A DNA stretch of 64,000 nt from positions 14,882,501 through 14,946,500 of the forward strand of contig NC_056752.1 of the NCBI RefSeq assembly GCF_018687715.1. The letters are read 5' to 3'. The position numbers and the translations under genes are program-made. Source of the stretch: Carya illinoinensis. Its lineage: Eukaryota > Streptophyta > Magnoliopsida > Fagales > Juglandaceae. This document shows positions 1-11,680 of this stretch, in pieces; the first letter of the stretch is position 1; every line of letters begins with the position of its first letter. The notes below the pieces were generated by a model that was not told where the DNA came from, did no database searches, and saw only the letters and a program-made list of their open reading frames with translations.

Positions 1-366
1 GTAGGCATAAGTCTAAATGTCTATATAATTTGAATGTGGAAGTAGAGTCATGTCATGATCCTTGATCTTATTGGCAAAGGAGTTTGTTTTGTTATATAAA
101 TTGATTGTGAGTTAGATGGATTGACCCGTTTGTTAATAATTTGTTATCTTATCAACAAATTTTGAATTCTAAAGAGACAGACATCTTATGATCTCCATCC
201 TAATTGCTAAAAGCTTATAATGAATTTGCCAATGTAATTCTTGACAAGCAACACATGATTCTGAGCTACCTTCCATGTTAGAAACTTTTAAGTGTCCATT
301 GATGTGAGCATTTGGATCAGAAGCTTTCACTTCTTAAGATTAAGTGGGATTGTAGATCCATGATAT

Positions 367-401
<35 letters not shown>

Positions 402-1442
402 TATATAGGCTGATTATACTATACACTATCTATATGATATAATTTAATTTGAAAAATAAATTTTAAAATTTGAATCTTACAAGTTAAATTATGACATGTG
501 GATGGTCATGTGTGGTATAGAAGCCTTATAATAGCAGTACACTTCTTTTATAGATCAAAGAACTAAGGAGTCCCAAATATCTAGCTTTATTGAGAGTTTT
601 CATCTTAAATGGAGGAAGATATAGATTGGGTTAATTGATTGCGGGCACATATATTTATTGAAGAACTATTCTACTTAATAGTCTTATACCATACTCTTAA
701 TTTTGTTTTATTTTATCTTCTTCTTCTTCTTTTTTCTCCCTCACAAGTGTTTAGTGTAGAATTGCTGAGTAGAATAAGTACTCTATTGAAATGGACAACT
801 TGGTTCCCTTGTAAAAGTGAGAGAGTTATTATATTTTTAAGCTTTAGTTCTATATATATTCTATATATATATATATATAATATATAACATAAAGGGCAAT
901 TGAAAAATATAAAACTTATACATTATGAACTATATAATATACATCTAAAATGTAATTCTAATTCATATAATACTTACATATATAATGCAAATACTATGAG
1001 CTCTAGAATTACCTCAAACAAACCGAATTAAGCTTATACAAATTTTTTTAACGAACCCAAATCAAGTCAAGCCGTGCTCATATGAGTTTGCCTATTCCAT
1101 ACTCGAACCATGTTAATGCTCATATATATATATATATATATCATAAACGTACGGTTCTCATTTAGATTATTAAGATATAATTATGACACAGCAGCTGAAA
1201 GGAAATTTTACCTAACAAAGAATGAATAGTATGAATACAACTGCTAAGTCTCTATTATTGCACAGCTTAATATGAATTTGTCAAACTACAGCTGTATGGC
1301 TATATATTAATATATGCTCAAGTTGGCCTATAGTTTTTCTTCCATCTGGTATCTTTTATATCCATTAATCAGAACAGAGCCCATTGATCTTCAACCAAAT
1401 TGGTTGAATTCAATGAGGATATCTTTGTTTGTGTTTATTTGG

Positions 1443-1478
<36 letters not shown>

Positions 1479-1539
1479 TTGTATTGTTGCTGAATTGATT
1501 TTTATTATATTTCTTTTTCTTTTCTTATGCTTATAACAG
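1..1539. other. AT-rich non-coding flank
   Basis: No convincing coding region is visible. The stretch is AT-rich and carries three (AT)n runs, near 365-391, 1118-1141 and 1446-1470. The last 40 bases are pyrimidine-rich and end in a plausible splice acceptor (AG at 1538-1539) directly before the ATG of the hAT transposase, so the right end may hold that gene's 5'-UTR intron. Small open frames here (for example 639-887) begin at TTG and have low-complexity translations. Confidence 0.6.
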
Positions 1540-3709
1540 ATGGAAGGTAGTTTTAGTAATAGTGTTGGTCGTTCTAGTTCAGCTCATATTTTATTAGACA
1601 TGGAGGAAGACACTAGTCCTTTAGTGCCTTCCTCCATAAATACCCCAAACCCCGGGCCCGCACCATCGCTCCCCCCAAAGCCAAAAAGAGCTAAAAAAGC
1701 TACCAACCAATCTCATGTATGGGATCATTTTACAAAGATTGAACCCGTTGATCCCATTGCACCGAAAGCTCAATGCAATCATTGTTTCAAGATTTATGGA
1801 TACCATTATAAAAATAGTACTTCATCAATGTCGCACCACTTAGGATATTCTTGTCCGGAGTCTCCCATTAGACGGGATAAAAATCTTGAGAATGATAAAT
1901 CACCATCACACACTGGAGTTAGAATGGATGGTAGAGGATCTAGTCCTCAAATGTTAGGACAATATGACTGTGAAAAATTAAAGGGGATGATTTCTAATTT
2001 GTTTATCTAGTGTGAATTGCCATTCAAGGTTATAGAGCATCCGGTATTTGTTAAACTCTTATGTTATTTAGAGCCTAGACACAACTTGTCATCCCAAACC
2101 ACCTTCCAAAAAGAGTGTATTGGTTTATATAAGGAGGAGAAGCAAAAATTGAAGGCTTTATTGAGTAATCAAAGAGTTTGTTTGACCACCAATATATGGA
2201 CATCGGTGCAAAATAAGAATTATATTTGTGTCACATGTCATTATGTTGATCAAAATTGGGTATTACACAAGAAAATCATAATGTTTTTCAAGATTCCTAA
2301 TCATAGAGGTGAGACCATTGCTTGGATGTTAGAGTCTTGTTTGATGGATTGAGAGATTAACCGCCTTTGTACGATCACTGTGGATAATGCCACCTCTAAG
2401 GATGTCGCTATTGATCATGTGAAGAGGAGCATAAGAGATAAGGAGTTTATAATTTTGGAAGGTGAGTTTATACATGTGCGATGTGCTACACATATTTTAA
2501 ATCTCATTGTTTGTGATGGTTTAAAAATTATATATGATGCTATAAATAATATTAGAGAAGCAGTAAAATTTGTGAGGTCCTCACCGGTAAGGCTTGATAT
2601 GTTTAGAGCATGTGCAAAGGAGCTGAATATTGTGTGTGAAAAAATAGTGTGTCTAGATGTTCTCACCAGATGGAACTCCACATACCTCATGCTTAGTATT
2701 GCTGAAAAATATGAAAAAGCTTTTGTGCTAATGAGGGTGAGGGAGTCACAGCTTGCAGCGCCTCCATTTGAAAATTGGCAAAGGGCTCGTGTTTTTATTA
2801 AGTTTCTTAAAGTTTTTTATGATGCCACTTTGAAAATCTCTGGTTCATCTTACGTGACATCTAATATGTTATTTTAACAAATTTCTACAATTGAGCACAA
2901 TTTGAACAAAATGTGTCAGAGTGGGGATGATTTGTTGAGGAAGATGGCGTCTAATATGAATATTGGGGGAACATGAATAAAATGAACATGATTGTTTATG
3001 TAGCTTTTGTCCTTGACCCTCGATATAAGGTCACAGTCTTGTCATATTGGTTAAAAAAGTGCAAAGGGGATGAATGTGAAGATAGAATTGAGGTCAATGT
3101 AAGATTGCTTATGAATCATTTGATTGAGCAATATCACAAGTTTTATGGGCTAGATAGTGGAAGATCAAATATGGCACAAGTTTCAAGTTCCTCAAGTATC
3201 ATTGGCGACGACTCGGAATATGAAGATTTTGATACATCTCTAGATCAATATCTTGAGGGGCAAAACAATATGGTATTTAGCTCGGACTTAGAGAGGTATT
3301 TGTTGGATGTGATTGAACCAAAATTACTCGAGTTTAATATTTTGGATTGGTGGAAGAGGAATTCATTTAGATATCTCTTCCTTGCGGAGATCGCACGTTA
3401 TATATTGGTCATTCCTATTTCGACCGTTGCATCCGAATCCACATTTAGCATTGGTGGACGTGTAACAGACCCATACTGAAGCTCATTAGCACCGGAGACT
3501 GTCCAAGCACTAATCTGTATGCAAAATTGGTTGAGTTGTGAACCACTTAGTTATTGGGAGGTGGAGGAGCATGTAGAAGACGTTGCCATCGAAGGTAAAT
3601 GCTTTTATTTGTTAATTTTGATTTTTAATTGCTAGTTTATCCATTTAAGTTAACCTCTACATTTTTTTCTTCTAAAGGTAATTATCTTCCTTCAACTTCA
3701 GCAACTTAA
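1540..3709 (+). pseudogene. Decayed hAT-superfamily transposase (BED finger, RICESLEEPER/Ac type)
   Basis: hAT transposases cut and paste DNA elements. The reading starts at ATG 1540 with a BED zinc finger (CNHC near 1774-1785, then HHLGYSC near 1836-1856). The RNase-H-like core follows (TTNIWTS at 2185-2205, TVDNATSKD near 2374-2406, RWNSTYLM near 2668-2691). The C-terminal dimerisation segment comes last (FVLDPRYK near 3006-3029, STVASESTFSIGGRV near 3423-3467). After a donor at about 3594, a short last exon (about 3679-3709) may end the protein. It cannot make a full product: TAG at 2008, TGA at 2350, TAA at 2875, a 1-nt frameshift near 2960 and TGA at 3477. The TGA at 2350 replaces an expected Trp and that at 3477 an expected Arg of the conserved DPYRSS segment. 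The Asp I expect in TTDxWTS is Asn (AAT 2191-2193), so a probable catalytic residue is also lost. Family assignment is strong; terminal inverted repeats were not identified. Confidence 0.88.
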
Positions 3710-4108
3710 TTTAGTAGTTCAGCACATTTGACAAACCATCTGTAACTGTAAGTATATTATGCTATCTTGAATACATGTATCTTATTTGCATTTAGGAATT
3801 ACTATTTGTTAACTAAACTTGAACAATGAACAGAGTTTCTATTACTTCCTACTAGAATTTTACTGGGAACATTGTGTTAATTACACCACATTAATTTCCT
3901 GCCAGAGTTTGCTTTGTTGGAGACAAGGGCATAGTGGTGTGATGGTGGATAAGAAGCTTTGCTATAATTGTGGAGAAGGTAAACAATCTTATGTCTGCTT
4001 TATGGATTATGTCTTTGCTGAATCAATTTAGATATCTTGTTAGCCCGTCAGAGAAATATTCCACATTGCATTGTCTTTTATTTTTAGTATTATTCTGCTT
4101 TTGACCAT

Positions 4109-4425
4109 AAATGGGCTTATTGGATATTTGTTGTGGCACTGGTAGAAATCTTTTCAACAGATGCCCAAGGCAAGGATCCAGCATCCAGCTGGTTCTCTAT
4201 ATTCAAGTTGTTCTTTTGGCACTGGTAATATTGTGGAAGTGTTTTTTGTCTTAAATTCATGAGAAAAATTTCCTAATAAAGGTGATTATAAAATTGTTCC
4301 ATGTTCTAATTTTCAGGCTTGTGGCAGCAAGTGTTCTTATTGTTTACTTGGCTGTAATTTATGGGACATACGTTCTCGATTGGAAATTCACTATCCTGAA
4401 CAGCAATAGTACTGTTGAGATGATA
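4109..4425 (+). pseudogene. Fragment of a HGSNAT-like (heparan-alpha-glucosaminide N-acetyltransferase) membrane protein gene
   Basis: Two short exons survive. The first (about 4109-4224) reads in one frame through VVALVEIFSTDAQG and SWFSIFKLFFWHW. It ends at a GT donor (4225-4226). The second (4317-4425) follows a TTTTCAG acceptor and reads LVAASVLIVYLAVIYGTYV then LDWKFTI, ending at a GTAAG donor. Both match, from memory of the family, consecutive membrane-loop segments of the plant HGSNAT-like (DUF5009) proteins, normally over 400 residues. Exon phase is kept across the intron. No upstream or downstream exons of that gene could be found within about 1 kb on either side, so this is a captured or truncated piece and not a working gene. 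It lies 400 bp beyond the hAT transposase. Confidence 0.7.
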
Positions 4426-5203
4426 GTAAGCCTTGGCTTCCTTTGATCTCATTCTTTTAAAATCAATCAGTTCTTATTAAATGACATTGCTATTTTTATT
4501 TTTTTTTGTTTACTCTTTGTTGTGAAAATAATAATCTTGGATTCGTGTTTAATTCAGTATTGATCAACATGGGAGTTGATTTATTAAGCAACAACTGGAA
4601 CATTGCTTGACCATTCAAAGGGTATGCTTTCAAAACTAATAGAAAGCTTGATTAATGATATTTTTTAATAGAGAAGAGGCTGAAGTTGCTTTTACACACC
4701 TTGTTTCAACTAAGCTCTATTAATGGGTTTTCTGAGTTAGTTCTTTTATTGTAAAATGAAAGTCTAAAAAATTCTTGAAGATTGATTATACAGTTTCTTG
4801 AACATTGTTGTTTGGCTAGTCAGTTGAATTTTGGTGTCCTCTTTGCCCAAGTCAAGGCTAAGAAACCTTCTTGGAAAATTGGTTCCTCGTTTGCTACCAA
4901 GAAGGCCACAAAAAGTTCACCTAAAGTCTAGATTGATTCTAATTTGGACCTGATAGATGAAGATAGCCTAATGTCCAGATTGATGTTGATTTGGACCTAA
5001 TTTGGTTCCTCATTGTAATTTTTTTTTTGGGGAAATAGTAGCAGCATTATATTAGTTTAATTAGTTATAATGTATTATTATTTATTTTGTTCTTTATAAA
5101 TTTATGTTTTATTTTGTTCTTTGTAAATTTCTATTTTACATTGAGATTGAAACAAGATATCAGATTTTTTTTTTTTTTAGAGTTTTAAAGTCTTTGAAAA
5201 AAA
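4426..5203. other. Non-coding stretch beyond the HGSNAT-like fragment
   Basis: AT-rich, with T-runs at about 4499-4507 and 5165-5179. A short basic open segment near 4840-4938 resembles nothing I recognise. No gene is supported. Confidence 0.4.
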
Positions 5204-5325
5204 AAAACCCCGGATTAAACCCAGTTATAACCCAGATATCTGGGTTTTAAGGTAAAATTTTCAAAAAATCGAATATCCGATTATAATCCGGATATCCGGA
5301 TTAAACTTGGATATCTATCCGATTA
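5204..5325. repeat. Palindrome cluster, possible hAT subterminal repeats
   Basis: The segment holds two perfect 18-bp palindromes centred on GATATC: AACCCAGATATCTGGGTT (5229-5246) and AATCCGGATATCCGGATT (5285-5302). Further half-copies of TATCCGATTATAA lie between and after them. Such CCGGATATCCGG-rich ends are, from general knowledge, common at plant hAT termini, and a decayed hAT transposase lies 1.5 kb upstream. That link is inferred. Confidence 0.55.
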
Positions 5326-5700
5326 TAAAATGACGTAATTTAATGTGGTGTGTTAAATTATAAGGTTCTTTTATCTATATAGTAAATCTGACGTATCATC
5401 TTAAGTTACAGTAATTTATAAATTTATTTTTATAATATCTTTATGTTGATGAAGCATTTCTCTTCCTATATATTTATTTTAATATATTGGCAAAAAGAAA
5501 GAGAGATACGAAAACAAACACTTGCATTATTTTCTCCGATATTTACAATATTGAAATGAAAAACAGCTAATGAAATATGAAAACTAGACATCACTTTTAA
5601 CCTTATGATTGTCATAAAGTGGAAGAAAAGGGATGCTTATTTCAGAGCCACACTAACACACTTTCTGTCATTGCCTTTTTTATTTTATTATCATATTATA

Positions 5701-5764
5701 ATTACTAAGATAGGTTTAATCTACGTCTAGGGATTACTAAGATAGGTTTAATCCACGTCTAGGG
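5701..5764. repeat. 32-bp tandem duplication across the CYP78A stop codon
   Basis: Units 5701-5732 and 5733-5764 differ at one base (T or C at the 21st position). The second unit holds the last codons (RRGLNLS) and the TAG stop of the CYP78A gene read on the minus strand. The first unit repeats that sequence as 3'-UTR. Confidence 0.95.
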
Positions 5765-8175
5765 CGCAACGTAATTGTCAGAGGATTAGCCATCTCGCAA
5801 GAGAGCTTCAGTACCTCTGATAGGTCGACCTTATTATTATCGGATGGTAGCCATTCATACACGTGTAAAAGTGAGGCCACCCAAAAGCTCACCGTAGTCA
5901 AGCCTAGGGTCTTGCCCGGGCAAGTACGCCTTCCTGACCCAAATGGTGCTAGCCTAAGATCCGACCCGAACACCGAGAATTCCACCTCACTCTCATTCTT
6001 ATCATTAGTCACAAACCTCTCGGGCATAAATTCCAGTGGTTCCCTCCACACTTGCGGATCCCTTGTTATGGCCCACATGTTTACCATTGCTGTGGTCCCT
6101 TTGGGCACGTGATACCCATCAACGATTGTGTCATTGATGGCTAAGCGAGCCCATGATAAAAGTGGGCCCGGTGGGTGTAGCCTTAGCACCTCCTTCACTA
6201 CAGCCGTTAGATACCTCAACTTCGCCATGTCAGCTTGGACTACGGCTCGTGATCTTCCAACAACCTTATCGAGCTCCTCGTGGACCTTTGATTGGATATC
6301 TGGGTGAAGCACCATCCTCGCGAGTATCCACTCCATTAGAACTGCCACCGTGTCTGTACCTCTGAAAATCATTTCCTACACCAAATGCAAAGCCCTATAT
6401 CAACGACGAAAAAAGGATTTTAATAGAATTATTCTTTTGATAATTCATTTTTACCAATCTTCTACGGTACTTTGAGACTAAGAATCATGCTTTCTCACTT
6501 TTGATGTGACATAAAAAATTAATAAATAAATAATTTTCAAATTATGTGAGGATTCTTAAAAATATTTATTAAAAAATAGTAAATAAAAGACTTGTAAATA
6601 TCATATCTTATCCACAGAGTCTTGACCATAAATCATTTGCATCTAAAACTGAAGTGTCGAGGGGATGCAACCAGGCAAACCAATCAATAAATATAAAAAA
6701 ATTAAAATTACAGTCTTAAATTTACAAATATCTTATAATTAATTTAAAAATAAATAAATAAATATGAGATGAGAAGAAATTAATATTTTAATAATAAATT
6801 TTATTTATTTTTAAAATGACTATACGACGCTTGTATATTTTTACGTAATATTATCTATAAATATAAACATTTCTTTATTTTGAAATTAAATACTCAATCA
6901 GTTTGCTAAATCAAATAATTACTCTTAATTTATATATATACGCAATAATTAAATATCAAGTATCTTTATTTCCAGATGTGACTGCTATTCCGCCATAGTT
7001 CAGGATTGAACTTTCGTTCATGATGTCATGCATGTACGTGCTATCGATCCTTTCGGATGAATTGTATTTTGATCACGGACGAAAAAAAAAAAAAAAAAAA
7101 AAAAGAGATGGATAATTAGATTCATTGCATATACGAAATGGATAAACAAATACTGACAGACTAGAGTATGTTTTCTTACCCAAAGAACGGCGATCATGTC
7201 GGAGTCCGACAGCCTTTCCGGGCCATGAAGAGAGAGCAAAACGTCAACAAAATCCCTGTTGCTGTCACTTTTACTTTCGCTGTTTCGAGTCCAGTGTTCG
7301 GCGATGATTCGGCTGACAAACTGGTTCACTTCTGGCACCAGCTTGGAGCATCTGAGGCGGATTCTTTGGCAATCAAAATCGGCTAGCCATGGCAGGTGGT
7401 CGGACCAATTCAGCAGACCCAAAAGCTCGTACCCTTCACCCACCATCCTCTGTAGCTCTTCCACTTCACTGTTTGAGGTATCCAATCTGTATTTGCATCC
7501 AAACACCGAGCACATCATGCTGTTTAGCGAAGCACGTTTAAGCACTTCACGCACACTAAAGGAGCTTTTTCCTTTGTCCCTAAATATTGCCACCATTTGA
7601 GAAGCGATTTCAAACCTCTGCGCCTCAGAAGCTTTGATTTGTTTTGGGGAGAAAAGGTGCGTGGCCGCGATTCTACGAAGTGTTCGCCAATATACCCCGG
7701 AAGGAGCGAACCCGATTGCTCTGTTGAACATCAAGCTGTAGGCGGACTCCTTTACGGGACGATCAGCAAACACAGAGCTGTTCAGGATTTCTCTGGCCAC
7801 GTCCGGGTTGCACGTGACGATGACGCGAGTATTCCCGAGGCTAAAGGCCATGAGGCGCTTGGCGCCACATGCCTCCGCCGCCGCAGCAATCCTGTGGTGG
7901 GCGAGGGAGGCCATCAGGCTCATGCTGCCAGCTAGAGGCAACCCTCTCGGACCTGGAATTATTGGCTTTTTGACGGCTAATTCAGATTTTCCATTCCTCC
8001 AAACGTAGCTACCCCATGCCGGGCCACCAGGGTGAGCCCAGAAAATAAGGGTCATGGCTAGCCAAGTCAGCATACACATGACTAGAATTGGCCATGCAAT
8101 GCTTGCTTGTGTCAAGGCTTGCCATTTGGAGGTGATCACAGCAAACAGCCAGAGGCTCTCTGCTTCTGTTTTCAT
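5737..8175 (-). CDS. CYP78A: Cytochrome P450, CYP78A family (two exons)
   Basis: CYP78A enzymes are ER-anchored plant monooxygenases that act in a growth-promoting pathway controlling organ and seed size; the substrate is unsettled. Exon 1 is 8175-7180 (332 codons) and exon 2 is 6375-5737 (212 codons plus stop), giving 544 aa, the usual family length. The 804-bp intron has a GTAAG donor and a TGTAG acceptor in phase 0. Visible landmarks in order are an N-terminal membrane anchor (residues about 25-48), the proline hinge [12 protein letters not shown], the C-helix [11 protein letters not shown], the I-helix FRGTDTVA split from [10 protein letters not shown] by the intron, KEVLRLHP (ExxR), FMPERF, and the haem loop [11 protein letters not shown] with the Cys ligand. 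There is no stop or frameshift. The start is the ATG at 8175 just below a TATA box. It looks closest to the CYP78A3/A5 (KLUH-like) group, but the subfamily member was not determined. A 32-bp duplication repeats the end of the coding region. Confidence 0.95.
6376..7179 (-). other. CYP78A intron
   Basis: AT-rich 804-bp phase-0 intron between the exons, at the position typical of this P450 family. It carries a 24-base poly-A run (7081-7104, poly-T in the sense of the gene) and short AT-rich repeat remnants near 6470-6620 and 6760-6870. Confidence 0.9.
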
Positions 8176-8276
8176 GGTAGATAGGGGAATTTAAGATTGG
8201 TAGCAGAAATAAAGCACGTAGAAAGGAGAGTTGCTTTGCTTTACTTTGGGGCAAAAACAATTGAGGTGGGGTTCTG

Positions 8277-8284
8277 TATATATA
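8277..8284 (-). promoter_or_regulatory. TATA box of CYP78A
   Basis: The minus strand reads CCCTATATATACAG about 100 bp upstream of the ATG at 8175. This fits a 5'-UTR of some 70 nt. Confidence 0.7.
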
Positions 8285-8299
8285 GGGAAAAAAGCTTGA

Positions 8300-9590
8300 A
8301 CCGTGGCTTAAGAAATAAGAAATATTTTACATGAATTCAGTATGGTTGAATTTTACATTTTTATAGGTGCGCCGCCATGGATTCATGGCATACTGTGAAA
8401 AAAATAATAATAAAATTAGAAAACATTGGAAAGTGTAAGACGCAAGCAAGCAAGCTCTTGTCACTTGGGATTTACATAGTTAAATGCTGACGTTCACATT
8501 AACGTCGACACAGTAAAGTATGGTGACATCTTCCACGAATGTTGCAAATCAACCATTCGTCGGCCAATCAACAAATTTTATTTTTTATTTTCATAAGATA
8601 AATGGGAGGTAGTGCCACCAGCATAATAACCCTCCTTAGATGTAATTATAAGAGCCAATCTCTACTACAAAATGTCCAATTTAAACTTTCAAGAGCGAGT
8701 CCATCATCATAGCACTTACAAAATATCCCGTTGGTTCAAAAGAATCCATCCAAGGGTCCAAAGGTCAGATTTTACTACTGATTTTAACTTATATTCTGAT
8801 TTAAACTCCTAATCTCAAAATCATGGCATACCAACTCTCGCGTACTAACCGGACAACCACCAGTGATCGATGTCTACCAAACAAGTTACTTGACTAAAAA
8901 AAAAAGAAGTTAATTGACTACAAAACAATATTGAATTATCTTAATGACAAATTTGTTTAATTTGCAGGAGCATTGAATTTATTCATTGGGAATATTTGGG
9001 AATTATTCTGCCTGAAAATACTCTCCGCAATTATAACTGATAAGGATTTTATTTTCAGAAAATTGTATTTAAACCTGGAAATTGTTTCACGCTTTCATCT
9101 TGATTTTAAAATATATCAATTTTGATATTTGAAATTCAACTAATTATTACTGTTAAACCATGACGTATCAAAACTGCTTAACCGAAAAATGAAATGTCTA
9201 CGATATACTTACAGAGAAACAAACCGCGTCTTCTAATTCAAAGAATATATATATATATATATAAAAGTAATGTTATACACCATACCACCATTTCACTTTT
9301 ATCCCTCTATGTAAGATGTGGCTTATAATTTTTCACTATTGAATGATAAAGAATCTTCCGATAAAGATTTATCTAATAGTGATAAATGTATTACAGTACC
9401 TTATATAGTGGGACGGTGGTGTTGTTCAATATATATATATATGTATGTATGTTTCACAACTTTATACGACAAGATGAAATTGAGGAAGCATATTGTTTTT
9501 TTAAATTATTTTGATCTTGGATATTGAAAGTATATTTACACTAATATTTACACATTCTTAGACATTGTAGAATTTTATATACTGGGTGGT
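8300..9590. other. Non-coding, upstream of CYP78A
   Basis: Presumed promoter side of CYP78A. It has a CACGTAG-like motif at the 5'-UTR edge, an (AT) run at 9245-9262, and otherwise AT-rich sequence without coding potential. Confidence 0.5.
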
Positions 9591-9896
9591 CGTTTGGCCT
9601 GAGTCGACAAGAAAACCACATAAACTCAAGCTACAAATGTGAAGGGCAGGGGACAGTATTTAACGTGGTTTAAGGCTGAGACCTAAATCCATAACCAGTC
9701 GGGCGGGGATAAATTCACTATAACAGTAGGAAATTACAATATATAGATAGAGCTTTGTAGAGTTCACCACGTCTACTATTAGCAATGGACTCCCCAAGTA
9801 TCCAAAGTATTACAATTTTCTCTCTCCTCTCCTCTTGTGTATTAATTGTCCCTCTTTTTATCATGAAAGTCTTCCTTTTGCTTGTTCGCATCTTTA
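9590..9896. mobile_element. LTR-like fragment
   Basis: Contains a phrase (AGTATTTAACGTGGTTTA, 9656-9673) of the kind found in plant LTRs and ends beside the large inverted repeat. Boundaries are not resolved and there is no coding sequence. Confidence 0.3.
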
Positions 9897-10495
9897 TTTG
9901 TTAATGCCTTAATTTGCACAATAGACCGGAAAGGAGAAAAGAATCATCTCCAGCTCACGACAGTGATTCGGGCTTCGATAAGGTACTCTTCAAGTTCATC
10001 CATATAACAAATAATAAATAAGCAAATAAAAACAAATAAATAGAGACACATGAATTTACATAGTTTGGCATAATGCTTATGTCTACGGGTTGTTTGGGGG
10101 CAAAATCCACCCATGATTGGTGATTTTATAATCTCTCATGGCTCATATATCTCATAATACAATGGAAGAATTTAAGAAAGATCCTTTAGAGTCACTATGT
10201 GTAATAGAGTTTGTACGTAGGGAGATTGCTATGTAGAGAGCCTCTGGAGAGTTCAGCATACATGTGGGGGATCTCCTGCTTATATAGAGGTCTATTTTCT
10301 TAGAGTAATTGATTCCAACTTTCCTTGTAAATCCCTTTTCTTTTAGAAGTCTAAGTCTATCACATTTTAGGAGTCTGAATCTCTTTTCTTTTAGGAACCT
10401 AAATCAACTTGTTTTATCTCTTTTTGGTTTTATCTCTAAGTTTGATTTTCGGCCTTATCTCGAGGCTAAATTATGGGTTGCTTATTTGACCCCTA
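9897..10495 (-). repeat. Left arm of a large imperfect inverted repeat (LTR-like, minus orientation)
   Basis: The reverse complement matches 11675-12155 over most of its length. Examples are TTATCTCGAGGCTAAATTAT near 10453-10472 against its complement near 11689-11708, and ATTAAGGCATTAACA near 9900-9914 against GTTAAGGCATTAACA near 12145-12159. About 110 bp (around 9970-10085) is present only in this arm. The two arms enclose two minisatellites. Confidence 0.75.
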
Positions 10496-10632
10496 TAGAT
10501 GCCCGCGATTCTTAAGGGTGATTTGCTAGACAAAAAGGTCTTGAAAATATTCCAGTCCTCTGGTTTCCTATTTGGTCCCAAGTTTTCTGTCTGTTTTGCA
10601 CTAAGTGCTGAAGAGCTCAGCTCGGAGAAATA

Positions 10633-10930
10633 GGTGGGAGATGCACTCAATAGCATTAGGTGCAAGCACAAAACTCTACCTTGGCAGGAGATGTACTCTA
10701 CTACATTAGGTGTGAGTGTGGAGCTCTGCTTGGGTGGGAGAAGTTCTCAATCATGTCAAAAGGTGAGCGTGGAGCTTGATTTTGGCAGGAGATCTATTTG
10801 ACAGCATTAGGTGTGAGCATGCAGCTTTTCTTGGGTGGAAGATGTACTCGACTGCATTTGGTATGAGTTTGAAGTTTTGCTTGGGTGGGAGATGTATTCG
10901 ACAGGTCAGGTGCAAGCGTAAAGCTCAATT
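10633..10930. repeat. 50-bp minisatellite, about six copies
   Basis: Unit starts at 10633, 10683, 10733, 10784, 10834 and 10884 share GGTGGGAGATGTACTC, then a CATTAGGTGTGAG-like half. The spacing is 50-51 bp with moderate divergence. It is not a CRISPR array: there is no constant repeat with unique spacers. Confidence 0.85.
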
Positions 10931-11454
10931 TTGAGTTTATTTATTTGTGTGGATGTTTGCCTGAGAGATTGTTTATTGTCAGTGAAGAGTGCATATTTTT
11001 GTTATTGGTTTTTTTGTGTATTTTCGTGATCATTTTTTGCTATTGTTGGTAATAGTGGATTTTTTGTCCCTTGGTGTAAATCATCATTTGATGTTCCCAT
11101 TTTTGGATTGATGTTAGAGTTTGTTTGTAGTAACCTACTCTTAAGTGGTCAGAAAGCCCGTCAAATCCCTTGATCCACATTAGGCAGCTGCCAAGCCCGT
11201 CAACTCATTCCCACAGGAAACCCACATGGGGCAATTGTTGAGCTCAATGGCTCGTTCCCAAAGGTAACCTGCTGGCGGTGGTTGTGGCACTAGCATAAAC
11301 ACCCATCGCTTGTTGGAGAATAAGTCATGCTTGTAATGTTGTCTAGGTGAGAGGGGTCTAGCGATTCAGAGAGTTGCTCACCTATTAGGTGCCTGGAAGG
11401 TCAAGCAGTCCTTGACCTTTCCTGCCTGTTTTGATGGCAAGGGTCACACGGTTT

Positions 11455-11680
11455 TTTAACCTTCATGCCCATTCCATTGCAAGTTTTAGGACTCGACTCT
11501 GGTAGTTTAAGGGGGGTCGTGGGGTCTTTTGACCTCCATGCTCATTCCACCGTGATCCTTTAGACTCAACTTCAATGTTTAAAAAGGGGGATTGTTGGGT
11601 CTTATGATCTCCATGCCTATTCCACTGTGAGTCTTTGGCTTGACTTTGGTGTTTAAAAAGAAGGCCGTGGGGTTTTTTGA
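11455..11680. repeat. 74-bp minisatellite, about three copies
   Basis: Copies of GGGTCTTTTGACCTCCATG followed by CTCATTCCACTGTGAGTC-like sequence recur with key positions near 11458, 11531, 11605 and 11679, a spacing of about 74 bp. The last copy runs into the right inverted-repeat arm. Confidence 0.75.

Noticed and set aside
639..887. 82-codon plus-strand frame
   Set aside because: It starts at TTG and is low-complexity, AT-driven sequence with an Ile-Tyr tail from an AT microsatellite.
8009..8260. Overlapping upstream frame in the CYP78A leader
   Set aside because: It has no ATG; the first codon is TTG. The main ATG at 8175 lies below a TATA box and matches the family length, so an upstream frame is not supported.
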